NCBI RefSeq assembly: GCF_003966895.1 | Contig: NZ_AP018449.1 | Span: 4,295,501 to 4,359,500, forward strand | DNA length: 64,000 nucleotides | Source of the DNA: Methylomusa anaerophila | Lineage (GTDB): Bacteria; Bacillota; Negativicutes; Sporomusales; Sporomusaceae | Direction of reading: 5' to 3' | Shown here: piece by piece, positions 18,171 to 27,179 of the stretch | Numbering within the stretch: position 1 is the first letter of the stretch | Layout of the letters: each line of letters begins with the position of its first letter | Made by a program: the position numbers and the translations under genes | The notes under the pieces: generated by a model | Databases searched by the model: none | Seen by the model: only the letters and a program-made list of their open reading frames with translations | Told to the model about the DNA's origin: nothing

Positions 18171-19106
18171 TTAATTTTTACTCATTTTACCTATTTTACT
18201 CAGATAAGTTCTGTGCAAGCCTGCCGCCAGACTCAATTTCGGCTTCCAGCCAAGATTGTACAACGCAGCGCTATTGTCAAGCATCGAATGGTAAATATCG
18301 CCATCCCGCGGCGGACCATAAACTTTTTTAACAGTCTTCCCCGAAGCTTGCGACAGTATTTCTACCAGGGTATTCACAGACGTTTGGGTTTGCGTACTGA
18401 TATTGTATACCCGGTTGAGACACATTTGCGGGTTAATAAGTGCCAGATATATAGCTTCGGCAACATCACCGGCGTAAATGAAATCACGCGTCTGACCTCC
18501 GTCCCCAAAAATATTTACCGGCTCATTTTGTTGAATTTTTCTGATAAAAATGCTGATGACGCCGCCTTCTCCCCTATCGCCTTGGCGTTCTCCGTAAACA
18601 TTCGCGAAGCGCAAAGCAGCATAATTCAGGCCATAAAACCGATGGTAAAGACTTAGGTAACACTCAACAGTCCATTTACTCAAGCCGTAAAAAGAGCTAG
18701 GCTGAATTGGCGCATTTTCCGTAATTGGCAGTTGGGTAGTGTCGCCATACACGGCGGCACTGGATGCAAATACAACCCGGCGGACTTGAGTTTTACGGCA
18801 AGCTTCTAAAATTTGTACCGTACCGGCTATATTGATATTACAATCTTCATCTGGATGTTCAAGGGAATAAGCTACAGTCGTCTGTGCAGCCAAATGTATT
18901 ACGTGATCAAACTTTTCCTGTTGGAAAACATTAAGGATTTGATCAGATAAAATATCCATTTCAATAAATTTTGCCCTGTTATTTATGTTTTCGCGCAAAC
19001 CTGTACTTAAATTATCAATAATGACTACCTGACAACCCTTAGAAAGCAAGATATCAATAACATGTGAGCCTATAAAACCTGCTCCGCCGGTAACTAGTAC
19101 TTTCAT
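18171..19106 (-). CDS. NAD-dependent nucleotide-sugar epimerase (GalE-like)
   Basis: A 311-aa extended short-chain dehydrogenase. The Rossmann motif GGAGFIGSH is at residues 7-15. The catalytic Ser is in FASSAAVYGD, and Tyr/Lys are in SFYGLSK. It would epimerise a UDP-sugar such as UDP-glucose or UDP-GlcNAc. Its neighbours (two ArnT-like transferases and a YdjC deacetylase) suggest supply of a sugar for envelope modification rather than galactose catabolism. The exact substrate is not readable. Confidence 0.75.
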   Translation of the reverse strand: MKVLVTGGAGFIGSHVIDILLSKGCQVVIIDNLSTGLRENINNRAKFIEMDILSDQILNVFQQEKFDHVIHLAAQTTVAYSLEHPDEDCNINIAGTVQILEACRKTQVRRVVFASSAAVYGDTTQLPITENAPIQPSSFYGLSKWTVECYLSLYHRFYGLNYAALRFANVYGERQGDRGEGGVISIFIRKIQQNEPVNIFGDGGQTRDFIYAGDVAEAIYLALINPQMCLNRVYNISTQTQTSVNTLVEILSQASGKTVKKVYGPPRDGDIYHSMLDNSAALYNLGWKPKLSLAAGLHRTYLSKIGKMSKN

Positions 19107-19129
19107 ACTACTATCGACTCCTCCTCTGA

Positions 19130-19981
19130 TTATGTTAAATCCTTAAATGATATCAATTCAATATTTTGTCCGCTTAAAATTTGCTTAACCTGGCTGCTCA
19201 TAGCAGCGCCTAATTCCGCCTGCCAGCTAAAATTCCAATCATAAGCATCATTGAGTATCGCGTCGCAAGCGCCAGGATGAATCATAATTTCAGTAACCCC
19301 GTTGGAAGGCAGAGCCTTTAGAATATTGACCAACAGTTTCTCCTCCATCTTGCCGCCTGCCAGCATACCAAAAAAATAATCCGGTGAAATAATTCCGGCT
19401 TTTCTTACCTTTCTTCGGGCCAGGAGCGATAAAAAAGACAGGCCTGTACGTCCTATTATCCTACCTGCAGAAGACTTATAGCCACCAAAAAACCAAACTG
19501 GTTCTGCCGGGATCCGTATGGCAGGAATATTGAACTCCTTGGCGATATCAATGACAACTTCAATAATTCCCGGCACAACGTGCATGTGTTGATGGCTATC
19601 CAGATGCGTTATATTAACACCATAGTTTAAAACTTTGGCTACCTGTGCAGTCAACTCACGATAAATGTCCTTTATCTTAATTTTTCCTGCTAGATATTGC
19701 TTCAAAAACACAGGATATTTTTCTGCCATCCGCCCTTTTTGATTAACGAGTGAAGGTATCAGGTAACTAGGCGCAACAGGATATTCCGCCACTAAAGTTA
19801 GATGAACGCCTACACCAAGTTTGGGATAACGGGAAGTTAAAGATACAGCATGTTCAAACGCCGCGCCGCAAGCCATTATCGACGTGCTTGATATAGAACC
19901 GGAAGTATGGCCCAAAATAACGGCTTCATTTACACATTCATGCAGGCCGAAGTCATCTGCATTTATAATTATCCGTTTCAT
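19130..19981 (-). CDS. YdjC/ChbG-family carbohydrate deacetylase (HpnK-like)
   Basis: A 283-aa member of the YdjC family. The metal-binding NADDFG motif is at residues 7-12. HLDSHQHMH near residue 125 supplies the zinc histidines, and IMIHPG near the C-terminus is also typical. These enzymes remove acetyl groups from N-acetyl sugars. In this gene set it may deacetylate a lipid-linked amino sugar before or after transfer by the ArnT-like enzymes, similar to ArnD in aminoarabinose pathways; that role is inferred. AGAGGAAA precedes the ATG. It is first in its operon, divergent from the small gene at 20121. Confidence 0.8.
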   Translation of the reverse strand: MKRIIINADDFGLHECVNEAVILGHTSGSISSTSIMACGAAFEHAVSLTSRYPKLGVGVHLTLVAEYPVAPSYLIPSLVNQKGRMAEKYPVFLKQYLAGKIKIKDIYRELTAQVAKVLNYGVNITHLDSHQHMHVVPGIIEVVIDIAKEFNIPAIRIPAEPVWFFGGYKSSAGRIIGRTGLSFLSLLARRKVRKAGIISPDYFFGMLAGGKMEEKLLVNILKALPSNGVTEIMIHPGACDAILNDAYDWNFSWQAELGAAMSSQVKQILSGQNIELISFKDLT

Positions 19982-20120
19982 GAAAGCAGTTTCCTCTTAT
20001 TGAAAGACTTGGATTTTCCCATCCTGGGTAAAAAATCCCTCGTATCAGTAGGTCAATTCTTTGTGATAATAATATTGGTCGATAGCCTGAATTCTATTAA
20101 AATACTAGGAGGTAGAAAGA

Positions 20121-20390
20121 ATGGCAAACAGCAAACAAAACAATCCGCAAGCCACAGGCGCCGGAACACTGACTGCTCAATACGATGCCAATGGGGATTA
20201 TTCAACATCTGCAACGTCGGCGACTTCCACAACAAATACTTCTGCAGACTTGTCCAAATTAAGCCAATTGGCCAAACAGTCTACTCAATCCAGCCAACCA
20301 TCTGGTCAAGCAACCGCAAATACTGCTGCCAGCCTGGCAAACCAAACTTTAACTGCCAAAAAGGACGCGAACGCAGACTATAACAGCTAA
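20121..20390 (+). CDS. small Ser/Thr/Gln/Asn-rich protein with duplicated ends
   Basis: An 89-aa protein with a strong ribosome site (AGGAGG eight bases before ATG), its own terminator and no recognised family. It is almost entirely S, T, A, Q and N with few hydrophobics and no cysteine. A motif occurs near both ends: TLTAQYDANGDY around residues 16-27 and TLTAKKDANADY around 76-87. No signal peptide or membrane segment is visible, so it is likely disordered. The composition and isolated, plus-strand position recall small spore or stress proteins, but this is only a guess. Confidence 0.7.
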   Translation: MANSKQNNPQATGAGTLTAQYDANGDYSTSATSATSTTNTSADLSKLSQLAKQSTQSSQPSGQATANTAASLANQTLTAKKDANADYNS

Positions 20391-20428
20391 TCTACAAACA
20401 GATGAATTGATTGTATTATAAGCATAAC

Positions 20429-20464
20429 AGCAACGCCGGAAAAACAAATTTTTCCGGCGTTGCT
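20429..20464. terminator. bidirectional intrinsic terminator
   Basis: A perfect 16-bp inverted repeat (AGCAACGCCGGAAAAA and TTTTTCCGGCGTTGCT) with a four-base loop. It lies between the plus-strand small gene and the 3' end of folE2 on the minus strand, so it can serve both convergent transcripts. Confidence 0.9.
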
Positions 20465-20477
20465 CATTTTCCTCACA

Positions 20478-21296
20478 CTACTTCAGTGTTTCCACATGAG
20501 CAGCGTAAGCACTGTGATTATGAATAGACTCGTAGTTTTCACATTCCACTTCAAACCACTGAGCGCCTTCTACTTTGCGAAGACTGAGTACCAAGTCCCG
20601 CAACACATCTTCAACAAATTTTGGATTTTCATAAGCTTTTTCCGTCACATATTTTTCGTCTTCCCGCTTTAACAAAGGATAAACCTGGCAACTTCCTTCA
20701 GCTTCCATTAACTCCGCCAAATCTTCGATCCAGATGAAGCTGCCGGGCTGGTGCTTAATTTTGACTCGCATTATACCCCGCTGGTTGTGCGCTCCATAAC
20801 ATGAAATTTCTTTACTACAAGGACATAATGAGGTAAAAGGGACCTTAAGACCCAGAACAAAATTCAAATGCTGCCCCCTGGTCAAACTGCCGGAAAAAGC
20901 GCAGTCATAATCTAACATACTTGTAAAACCACTGACCGGAGCGGTCTTTTCAATAAAATATTTAAAGTTGATATCAATGGCTGCACTTTGGGCGTGAAGC
21001 CGATCAATAGTATCAATTAAGATATATTCCATCTCTTTAGCTGAAACCGGCTTCTGGCTCCAATCACTCAAGACCTCGATAAATCGGCTCATGTGCGTAC
21101 CTTTAAATTCCTGCGGCAAATTGACAGTAAGTTTGATTTTGGCCAGTACGGATTGAAACGATCCGTTTTTTGTCTGAATCAGGAAAGGCAGGTGTACGTC
21201 ACTTACACCTACTTTTTGAATGGCAATACCTCTCTCATCACAAGAATTTTGGACATCTTTTATGTTGTTTTTCGTTTCCTGAGATTTTAGTTTCAA
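20478..21296 (-). CDS. folE2: GTP cyclohydrolase FolE2 (type IB)
   Basis: A ~272-aa FolE2/MptA-type enzyme. The catalytic cysteine is in VPFTSLCPCSKEIS (middle of the protein), and the C-terminal NYESIHNHSAYA block is typical. It converts GTP to dihydroneopterin triphosphate for folate or for queuosine precursors. It overlaps or directly follows queC, so a queuosine role is likely. The frame begins at ATG 21314, but that codon lies before the AGGAG site. TTG at 21296, one base after the queC stop, is the better start. Confidence 0.9.
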   Translation of the reverse strand: MKLKSQETKNNIKDVQNSCDERGIAIQKVGVSDVHLPFLIQTKNGSFQSVLAKIKLTVNLPQEFKGTHMSRFIEVLSDWSQKPVSAKEMEYILIDTIDRLHAQSAAIDINFKYFIEKTAPVSGFTSMLDYDCAFSGSLTRGQHLNFVLGLKVPFTSLCPCSKEISCYGAHNQRGIMRVKIKHQPGSFIWIEDLAELMEAEGSCQVYPLLKREDEKYVTEKAYENPKFVEDVLRDLVLSLRKVEGAQWFEVECENYESIHNHSAYAAHVETLK

Positions 21297-21297
21297 T

Positions 21298-21984
21298 TTA
21301 TTCACTCCTATCATCGTACAAGATGGGATCGGTTAGGCCTGCTTCGGCAAATCCTTTAAGCCGCAGCAAGCAACTGTCGCATTGGCCGCAAGCTGCCTCT
21401 CCCCCCTGATAACAACTAGTTGTAAGTTGGAGCGGCGCCTTAAGTTGGTGACCTAATAGTACAATATCTTTTTTGGTAAAATTGATTAACGGCGTTTCTA
21501 TGACAATACGCCGACCGTCTTGAGTCGTCGCTTTTGTGGAATAATCAGCCAGTTGCTGAAACATTCGAATAAATTCGGGACGACAATCAGGATATCCTGA
21601 ATAATCAAGGGCATTTACACCAATGAAGATACGGTTTGAGCCGCTGACTTCCGCGTACCCTAATGCATAACTTAAGAATATCAAATTGCGCGCCGGTACA
21701 TATGTTATGGGAATATCGTCCCGTTCTATATTACCTGCAGGTACGCTCATGTCATCATCCGTAAGAGCGCTACCGCCGATTGACTCCATATTGGTTTCAA
21801 TCACCAGATGTTTAGACACATCAAAATACGCAGCTACCTTGGCCGCCGCTTCAAGTTCCCGCTTGTGGCGCTGGTGATAGTTAAAACTCAGTGGCAGAAG
21901 CTCGAACCCCAGGTTTTTGGCTACCGCCATGCATACAGTTGAATCTAACCCGCCTGATAGCAAAATTACTGCTTTTTCTTTCAT
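21298..21984 (-). CDS. queC: 7-cyano-7-deazaguanine synthase
   Basis: A 228-aa ATP-pyrophosphatase with the PP-loop SGGLDS at residues 10-15 and a C-terminal zinc site (CxxxxxxxxCGQCDSC, including CYQGGEAACGQCDSC). It makes preQ0 from 7-carboxy-7-deazaguanine on the way to queuosine tRNA modification. AGGAGG lies upstream of the ATG. FolE2 follows immediately. queD and queE are not in the window. Confidence 0.93.
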   Translation of the reverse strand: MKEKAVILLSGGLDSTVCMAVAKNLGFELLPLSFNYHQRHKRELEAAAKVAAYFDVSKHLVIETNMESIGGSALTDDDMSVPAGNIERDDIPITYVPARNLIFLSYALGYAEVSGSNRIFIGVNALDYSGYPDCRPEFIRMFQQLADYSTKATTQDGRRIVIETPLINFTKKDIVLLGHQLKAPLQLTTSCYQGGEAACGQCDSCLLRLKGFAEAGLTDPILYDDRSE

Positions 21985-22035
21985 GTCTTATGCAGTTCCT
22001 CCTGCAACAAAGAAATAATTGCTTGTCCTATCTTA

Positions 22036-23112
22036 CTATGCCCGCACAAGGCGTATAATACTGACATCTTTTCGCTTCTCCAAATCAATACTTTCTCCGT
22101 CCTGCGCATAAACCACGGGGCGAGAAGCCAAATATTGTCCCAGATAGATGACCTCAGCTTCCCGGCCGTCACTTAATTCGACGATATTGCCAATAAAATA
22201 ATCCCTTACATTATTGAGAAACACTGTGCATATAGCCGGATCAAGCTTGCCGTACATTTCATCAAACAACATCTCCGCCACGGCAAAAGGAGTTGCTTTA
22301 CGATGATACACCCGGTCTGAAGTCATAGCATCGTAAATATCAGCAATAGCAATTACTTTGGCATAAGCATGAATTTGAATATCTTTGACTCTGAACGGAT
22401 ATCCTGTTCCGTCGGCTTTTTCGTGATGTTGAAGTATACCATAACCCACTCCCGGTGGAATATTAGAAATTTCTCTCACCATCTGATATCCACGGGTAGT
22501 ATGTAATTTCATAGTTTCCATTTCTTCCGGAGAAAGTTTACCCGGTTTATTTAGTATCTCTACCGGAATTTGCGTTTTACCAACATCGTGCAGTAACCCG
22601 GCCAGTATTAAGTCTTTCAACTCTTGGCCGGAATAACCCAGCCATTTACCCAGCACCCCACAAATTATAGATACATTTACCGAATGATGAAATGTGTAGT
22701 CATCTTGGCGACGTACCATGTGTAAATGGTTTAGTACGCCGATTGAGGAAATCAAAGGATCTATTGACTGATCGGCCAACTCTTGCATTGCTGCTAGCGG
22801 AACTTCTTTAAAAAACCTCATTTTAGAAAAAGAATCTTTTATAACGCTAACAGTATCTTCATAGCCTTGATAGAATTTTTTCTGGCTCTCGGTCGCAGGG
22901 ATAGCAAAGTTAACAGACGGTGCTTTCAAGAGTTCCTCGCGAATACACACTTCTGTAATTTCCCAGAAGTTCAACCCTTCGATCATGCTCTGGGTCAAAA
23001 CAGTGCCTTCACTTAATATAACCTTGTTATCATCAGTGAGTACAAGTTTACCAATTTCCATTCCAGGCAATAGATCTTCAAGAAGATAATTTTTCAGTCG
23101 ATACTTAGCCAT
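22036..23112 (-). CDS. HD-GYP domain cyclic-di-GMP phosphodiesterase
   Basis: A 358-aa protein. The N-terminal ~130 residues are a variable domain. The C-terminal HD-GYP domain has LLHDVGKTQIP (HD pair) and HHEKADGTGYP (GYP signature). It should hydrolyse cyclic di-GMP and so affect motility or surface structures. No transmembrane helix or receiver domain was seen, so it is probably cytosolic. The ATG at 23112 is preceded by GAGGAG. A TTG upstream overlaps that site. A regulatory link with the pilus or adhesin genes of this window is possible but not shown. Confidence 0.88.
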   Translation of the reverse strand: MAKYRLKNYLLEDLLPGMEIGKLVLTDDNKVILSEGTVLTQSMIEGLNFWEITEVCIREELLKAPSVNFAIPATESQKKFYQGYEDTVSVIKDSFSKMRFFKEVPLAAMQELADQSIDPLISSIGVLNHLHMVRRQDDYTFHHSVNVSIICGVLGKWLGYSGQELKDLILAGLLHDVGKTQIPVEILNKPGKLSPEEMETMKLHTTRGYQMVREISNIPPGVGYGILQHHEKADGTGYPFRVKDIQIHAYAKVIAIADIYDAMTSDRVYHRKATPFAVAEMLFDEMYGKLDPAICTVFLNNVRDYFIGNIVELSDGREAEVIYLGQYLASRPVVYAQDGESIDLEKRKDVSIIRLVRA

Positions 23113-23336
23113 AATATTTCTTCTCCTCAATTCTCTTAGACGTTGTCACCAATATCCAGAGCGACATCATCAAAGGGGCTGTATCCTGTCTAGCTTGTTG
23201 CCGGCAAATGGACTAAGAAAAAAGAAAAACAAAAATGTTATAAAATTAATATATATTTTTAAATTTTACATTTATCTGTTTTTTCCTGCAAAGAACGGAC
23301 AGAAAATGTGAATATAATAGCTTAATCCCGCTTTTA

Positions 23337-23351
23337 AAACGCGTTTCGCGT
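23337..23351 (-). terminator. weak terminator after rnhC
   Basis: Immediately after the rnhC stop the minus strand reads ACGCG, AAA, CGCGT and then TTTT. The stem is only five base pairs, so termination may be partial. The 220 bp up to the HD-GYP gene contain no gene. Confidence 0.45.
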
Positions 23352-24299
23352 CTAAATTTGTTCGTACGTTCTAAAATGAGTCTTGCATACTTCAGTGAGT
23401 GCATCTTTTCCGTATTTTTTAACAAATAATCTTGCAGCATCAAGAACGTTCGTCGCCCCTTTAGGGAAAGACAGATTATATTTTTCCGATAGGTCTTTCA
23501 TTCGATTTAGAAAACGGTCACGAGCTAAAACAGATGCCGCAGCAACGGCTATATTACGTTCCGCCCGATGAGTTTGTATTAGAGTAATTTGTTTCCCGCG
23601 AGTCAATAGTTGTCCTTCGGTATAATGAGGATTAGCGAATTGGTCGGCCAACGCGTAGTTACAAGTTTCTTTTTCCAGTAAATTTTCCAACACCTGGGCA
23701 TGCGCCCAGGCTAAAAGATGATTTAGATTCTTACCCTCATTTTTGCATTGAGAATAAAGATTATTATATTGAACTGGAATAAGCTCAAGCTCAATATATC
23801 GATTGGCACATTCTTCCCGGATTCGATTAGCAAACGCTTTGCTTTTTTCGTCTGTTAGGGTTTTGCAGTCTTTAACCCCCAGCAAAGCTAAACGCTCGGC
23901 CGTAGCCTGATCAACAAGAACGGCCGCGGCCACCAGCGGTCCAAAGAAATCCCCTTTGCCGGATTCATCGATACCAATCCATTTGCCGTCAAAATCGGGC
24001 AAATGCTCAAACCCATAGGGACGATTCAAGCTTGAGTCAGCAGGCGTATTAAACAGTTCGACCTGCTCGCCTTTAATTACTGCGGAAATTTTCTGTTTTA
24101 AAAGATTTTCCGCCCCCCCGACAGTAACAGTGATACCCTTTTTCCCAGAATAAATATTGACGGGAATGGTTGTAGTGCCGTCGGATATTTGAATTTGGAT
24201 ACCATAATTTATGATCTTTTCCCCTACTACTTGAAGATTCAGCTGCCTAAAATCCAAAGTCAATGAATCTATACGTTTACGTATTTTATCATTATCCAT
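23352..24299 (-). CDS. rnhC: ribonuclease HIII
   Basis: A 315-aa RNase HII/HIII-fold enzyme. An N-terminal TBP-like substrate-binding domain (~residues 1-95) distinguishes HIII from HII. The catalytic core begins with GIDESGKGDFFGPLV and continues with DCKTLTDEK and ASVLARDRFL, supplying the acidic residues. It removes RNA from RNA-DNA hybrids. HIII is typical of Firmicutes and a few other groups, which supports the taxonomic call. It stands alone between larC and the HD-GYP gene. Confidence 0.92.
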   Translation of the reverse strand: MDNDKIRKRIDSLTLDFRQLNLQVVGEKIINYGIQIQISDGTTTIPVNIYSGKKGITVTVGGAENLLKQKISAVIKGEQVELFNTPADSSLNRPYGFEHLPDFDGKWIGIDESGKGDFFGPLVAAAVLVDQATAERLALLGVKDCKTLTDEKSKAFANRIREECANRYIELELIPVQYNNLYSQCKNEGKNLNHLLAWAHAQVLENLLEKETCNYALADQFANPHYTEGQLLTRGKQITLIQTHRAERNIAVAAASVLARDRFLNRMKDLSEKYNLSFPKGATNVLDAARLFVKKYGKDALTEVCKTHFRTYEQI

Positions 24300-24342
24300 T
24301 TCTTTTTTTCACCTACAGTTCCAGTCCGATATAAATAACTGA

Positions 24343-25578
24343 CTATCTGACAAAAGGCATAGCCTCTTTAAGTGCAATATGTTGTACTACCTTAAGCGGC
24401 ACACCCCGTTCAGTTGCTAGTTTACGGCAATCTTCGTATTCCGGAGCCACATTAATTATTTTGCCTTGATAGGAGCTGATTTTAACCCGCACTTGGCCCC
24501 ACGGCGTAATAACAGGTAGAAATTCCCGATCAGCTACCAATCGGCCTGCTTCATAAAAGCGAACGCCGATGGAAGAAGTTTCCGTTAAAATGATCTCAGC
24601 CGCCTTAGTCTTATTTGTGCCTTCAACCAAGGCCGAAAGCTTGACAGCGGGGCGTCCCTTTTTCATAATAATGGGAGTAATCCAGGCATCCAAGGCTCCG
24701 GCCGCCAATAATTTGTCCAACACAAAAGGATAAACCTGCGGATTTAAATCGTCGATATTGGCCTCAATTACCGTTACCGAACCAGAAGCTGCCTGTTCAT
24801 CCTTGTTATATTGTTCAAGATTAGGATCAATACCTACAATTTCGCCAATATAAAGTCGCAAAATATTGGGGATGGGAAGATTCCATGTGCCGGCTCCATA
24901 CCCTACTTTTTTACTTACAAAAGCTTCCGGCATAGAGCCAAAACCTTGGCCTAAGGATGCTACTATCGCCGCACCGGTTGGAGTAACCAGTTCTTTCTTA
25001 ATATCTCCCTGATAATACGGAATTCCAATTAATAACTCTACAGTTGCCGGCGCGGGGACAGGAATAGTTCCATGACAACACTCAGTAAAGCCGCTTCCTA
25101 CATGAAGCTTTGATGTGTACAGCGCTTCAATACCCATATATTCAAGACCCCAAATTGTCCCTACTACATCGATAATAGCGTCCACAGCGCCTACCTCATG
25201 AAAATGAACTTCTTGCAGCGCTACTCCGTGAACCTTGGCCTCTGCTTCAGCTAAACGCCGAAAGACAGAAGTACTTTTCTCTTTAACCGCATCGGATAAA
25301 GTCGAGTTTTCGATAATATCCAAAATGTCGGACAGATGGCGGTGCTGCTGATCTTGTCCAACGATAACATCAACATGCACCGCGCTTATGCCGCACTTAT
25401 CCACGCGGGCGGTTTTGATTTCGTAGCCATGTACCGGAAGCTTGGCAAGTTCTTTTTTTAATTTCTCCTCCGGCAGGCCTATATCAATCAAAGCTCCCAA
25501 CATCATATTGCCGCTGATTCCTGCGAAACAATCACAAAAAGCAGCCTTAGTTTTTATAGCTGTACCGTTTGCATTCAT
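24343..25578 (-). CDS. larC: nickel-pincer cofactor biosynthesis protein LarC
   Basis: A 411-aa LarC with the N-terminal CDCFAGISGNMMLGALIDIG block, VHFHEVGAVDAIIDVVG in the middle and the C-terminal LarC2-like region beginning near VIEANIDDLNPQ. LarC inserts nickel into the P2TMN pincer cofactor. In some lactobacilli the two LarC parts are joined by programmed frameshift; here they are one continuous frame. It lies 7 bp after larB. LarE, the sulfur-transfer step, is not in the window. Confidence 0.9.
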   Translation of the reverse strand: MNANGTAIKTKAAFCDCFAGISGNMMLGALIDIGLPEEKLKKELAKLPVHGYEIKTARVDKCGISAVHVDVIVGQDQQHRHLSDILDIIENSTLSDAVKEKSTSVFRRLAEAEAKVHGVALQEVHFHEVGAVDAIIDVVGTIWGLEYMGIEALYTSKLHVGSGFTECCHGTIPVPAPATVELLIGIPYYQGDIKKELVTPTGAAIVASLGQGFGSMPEAFVSKKVGYGAGTWNLPIPNILRLYIGEIVGIDPNLEQYNKDEQAASGSVTVIEANIDDLNPQVYPFVLDKLLAAGALDAWITPIIMKKGRPAVKLSALVEGTNKTKAAEIILTETSSIGVRFYEAGRLVADREFLPVITPWGQVRVKISSYQGKIINVAPEYEDCRKLATERGVPLKVVQHIALKEAMPFVR

Positions 25579-25585
25579 TTTCCCA

Positions 25586-26338
25586 TCACCTCATGTGATT
25601 GATAATACTTGCCAGCCGACCCGCTCCGAATCCATTGTCAATATTGACCACGCCCACACCGGCGGCGCAACTGTTCAACATACTGAGCAATGCCGCCAAA
25701 CCGCCAAAGCTGGCGCCATATCCTACACTGGTTGGAACGGCAATTACCGGTTTTGCTACCATACCGCCGACTACACTTGCCAAGGCTCCTTCCATTCCGG
25801 CAACAACAACAACAACATTAGCTTGTTCAATTAACGAACGCTGGTCAAAAAGGCGGTGTATCCCGGCAACACCAACATCAAATACCCGCTTTACCAAATT
25901 ACCCATGATTTCCGCTGTGACGGCAGCTTCTTCCGCTACCGGAATATCACTGGTTCCGGCGGTTATTACAAGAATGAACCGCTCTTCATCTCTAGGCAAA
26001 CACTTCCGTTCAATAACAATCAATTTGGGTAAAACATGATATTGAGCATCAGGTATTAATTCATGCACAGCATTAAACATTTCTTGGCTGGCTCTGGTTG
26101 CGAGTAGGTTGTCGCTGTGTTCGCCCAACCGTTTTATGATAGTTACCACCTGATCAATAGTCTTTCCTTCGCAAAATACAACCTCTGCGAATCCCTGCCG
26201 GAGGGAGCGGTGATGATCCAGCTTCGCAAATTCAAGGTTTTCGTAAGGTAATATCCTTAACTTGTTTAAAGCCTCTTCTAAAGACACATGCCCATCGCGA
26301 AACGCCTGCAGTATGCTTGCCATATTGCCGATATCCAC
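25586..26338 (-). CDS. larB: pyridinium-3,5-biscarboxylic acid mononucleotide synthase LarB
   Basis: A 250-aa LarB (PurE-related). The C-terminal AIR-carboxylase-like domain has VITAGTSDIPVAEEAA, VVVAGMEGALASVVGG and VPTSVGYGASFGG. LarB carboxylates and hydrolyses NaAD in the first step of the nickel-pincer cofactor. The GTG at 26338 is preceded by GAGGTGG; an ATG five codons in is also possible. It is followed by larC, so the pair forms the first and last steps of the pathway. Confidence 0.92.
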   Translation of the reverse strand: MDIGNMASILQAFRDGHVSLEEALNKLRILPYENLEFAKLDHHRSLRQGFAEVVFCEGKTIDQVVTIIKRLGEHSDNLLATRASQEMFNAVHELIPDAQYHVLPKLIVIERKCLPRDEERFILVITAGTSDIPVAEEAAVTAEIMGNLVKRVFDVGVAGIHRLFDQRSLIEQANVVVVVAGMEGALASVVGGMVAKPVIAVPTSVGYGASFGGLAALLSMLNSCAAGVGVVNIDNGFGAGRLASIINHMR

Positions 26339-26402
26339 TTGTCCACCTCATTCCTGAGTAATTTTAATGCGTTCCCTATAGTAATAGTAAACGAAAAATA
26401 GA

Positions 26403-26435
26403 AAGACATAACTTCCGGCAGGAATATTATGTCTT
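26403..26435 (-). terminator. probable terminator upstream of larB
   Basis: An inverted repeat (AAGACATAA with TTATGTCTT, inner arms TTCC/GGAA) forms a long hairpin. On the minus strand it is followed by TTTCTATTTTTC. It would end the transcript of the unknown gene at 26591-27067 before larB. The rest of 26339-26590 is AT-rich and shows no gene. Confidence 0.6.
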
Positions 26436-26590
26436 AATGTCTGACATTGCTAATCTGCTTACTGACAAAAAGAACCACGGACGACAACAAATATAAGGCA
26501 GTGAACAAAAAGTAATAATATATTAAGTGTAATTATTTAACACAAAATTAAAAACTCCTGTTCATTTTGGAAAAACGTTTATCATCCTCC

Positions 26591-27067
26591 TTAATTTTGC
26601 AGAATCTTGGCTGAGCGGTGATGTTCCAACATAGATTCCAGACTTTCTATGATTTTAAGTTGAGTTTCTTCCAGTTGAAATATCCCCTGATTCAGCAACA
26701 AAATTTGTGGATTTACTCGGATATAAGGTTCCCTTATTGCTGATTCCAAGTGGCTGATTGCCATCTCCATCTGTTCTGCCGCCGCCAGGATCTGAGTATC
26801 AAGCAGTCTTTCCAGCAATATGTATCGATACGCTTGTACCGATTCAGTTGCTTGACTGTACCCTTCGCTATTATAATGACAGCGGGAAAACTCCTCAAAA
26901 TGAAATATAAATTCCTGATATTCAGAATTGTTGGTCAGAGATAAATCAGTTGCCAAACTTAAGATTATGATATTCATTTGGTGTATATTCGTATTTTGAA
27001 TTTTTAATAATGCCAATAAGGTATTTAGCTCATCTCCCCAGCTAATCACTGCATCACCCCGCAACAC
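26591..27067 (-). CDS. unknown, predicted all-helical protein
   Basis: About 150 aa with no family I recognise. It has no signal peptide or membrane helix. It is rich in Leu, Glu, Gln and Ile in heptad-like spacing, suggesting an all-alpha, perhaps coiled-coil, fold. The frame opens with TTG at 27067, but a GTG at 27049 preceded by GGGGTGAT looks better. It follows aroB by ~110 bp, so it could be the last gene of the pil-aro transcript, and a terminator lies downstream at 26403-26435. Confidence 0.6.
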   Translation of the reverse strand: MLRGDAVISWGDELNTLLALLKIQNTNIHQMNIIILSLATDLSLTNNSEYQEFIFHFEEFSRCHYNSEGYSQATESVQAYRYILLERLLDTQILAAAEQMEMAISHLESAIREPYIRVNPQILLLNQGIFQLEETQLKIIESLESMLEHHRSAKILQN

Positions 27068-27179
27068 AATCAGGCTTATCGTACTGTATAGTATTCAGTT
27101 ACATCTTATTATGTCACGTTCGGGGACAATGAAGATTAAGAATTAGCGTAGGTCAATTCAAAGAGTCGTTCCAGGTGTG

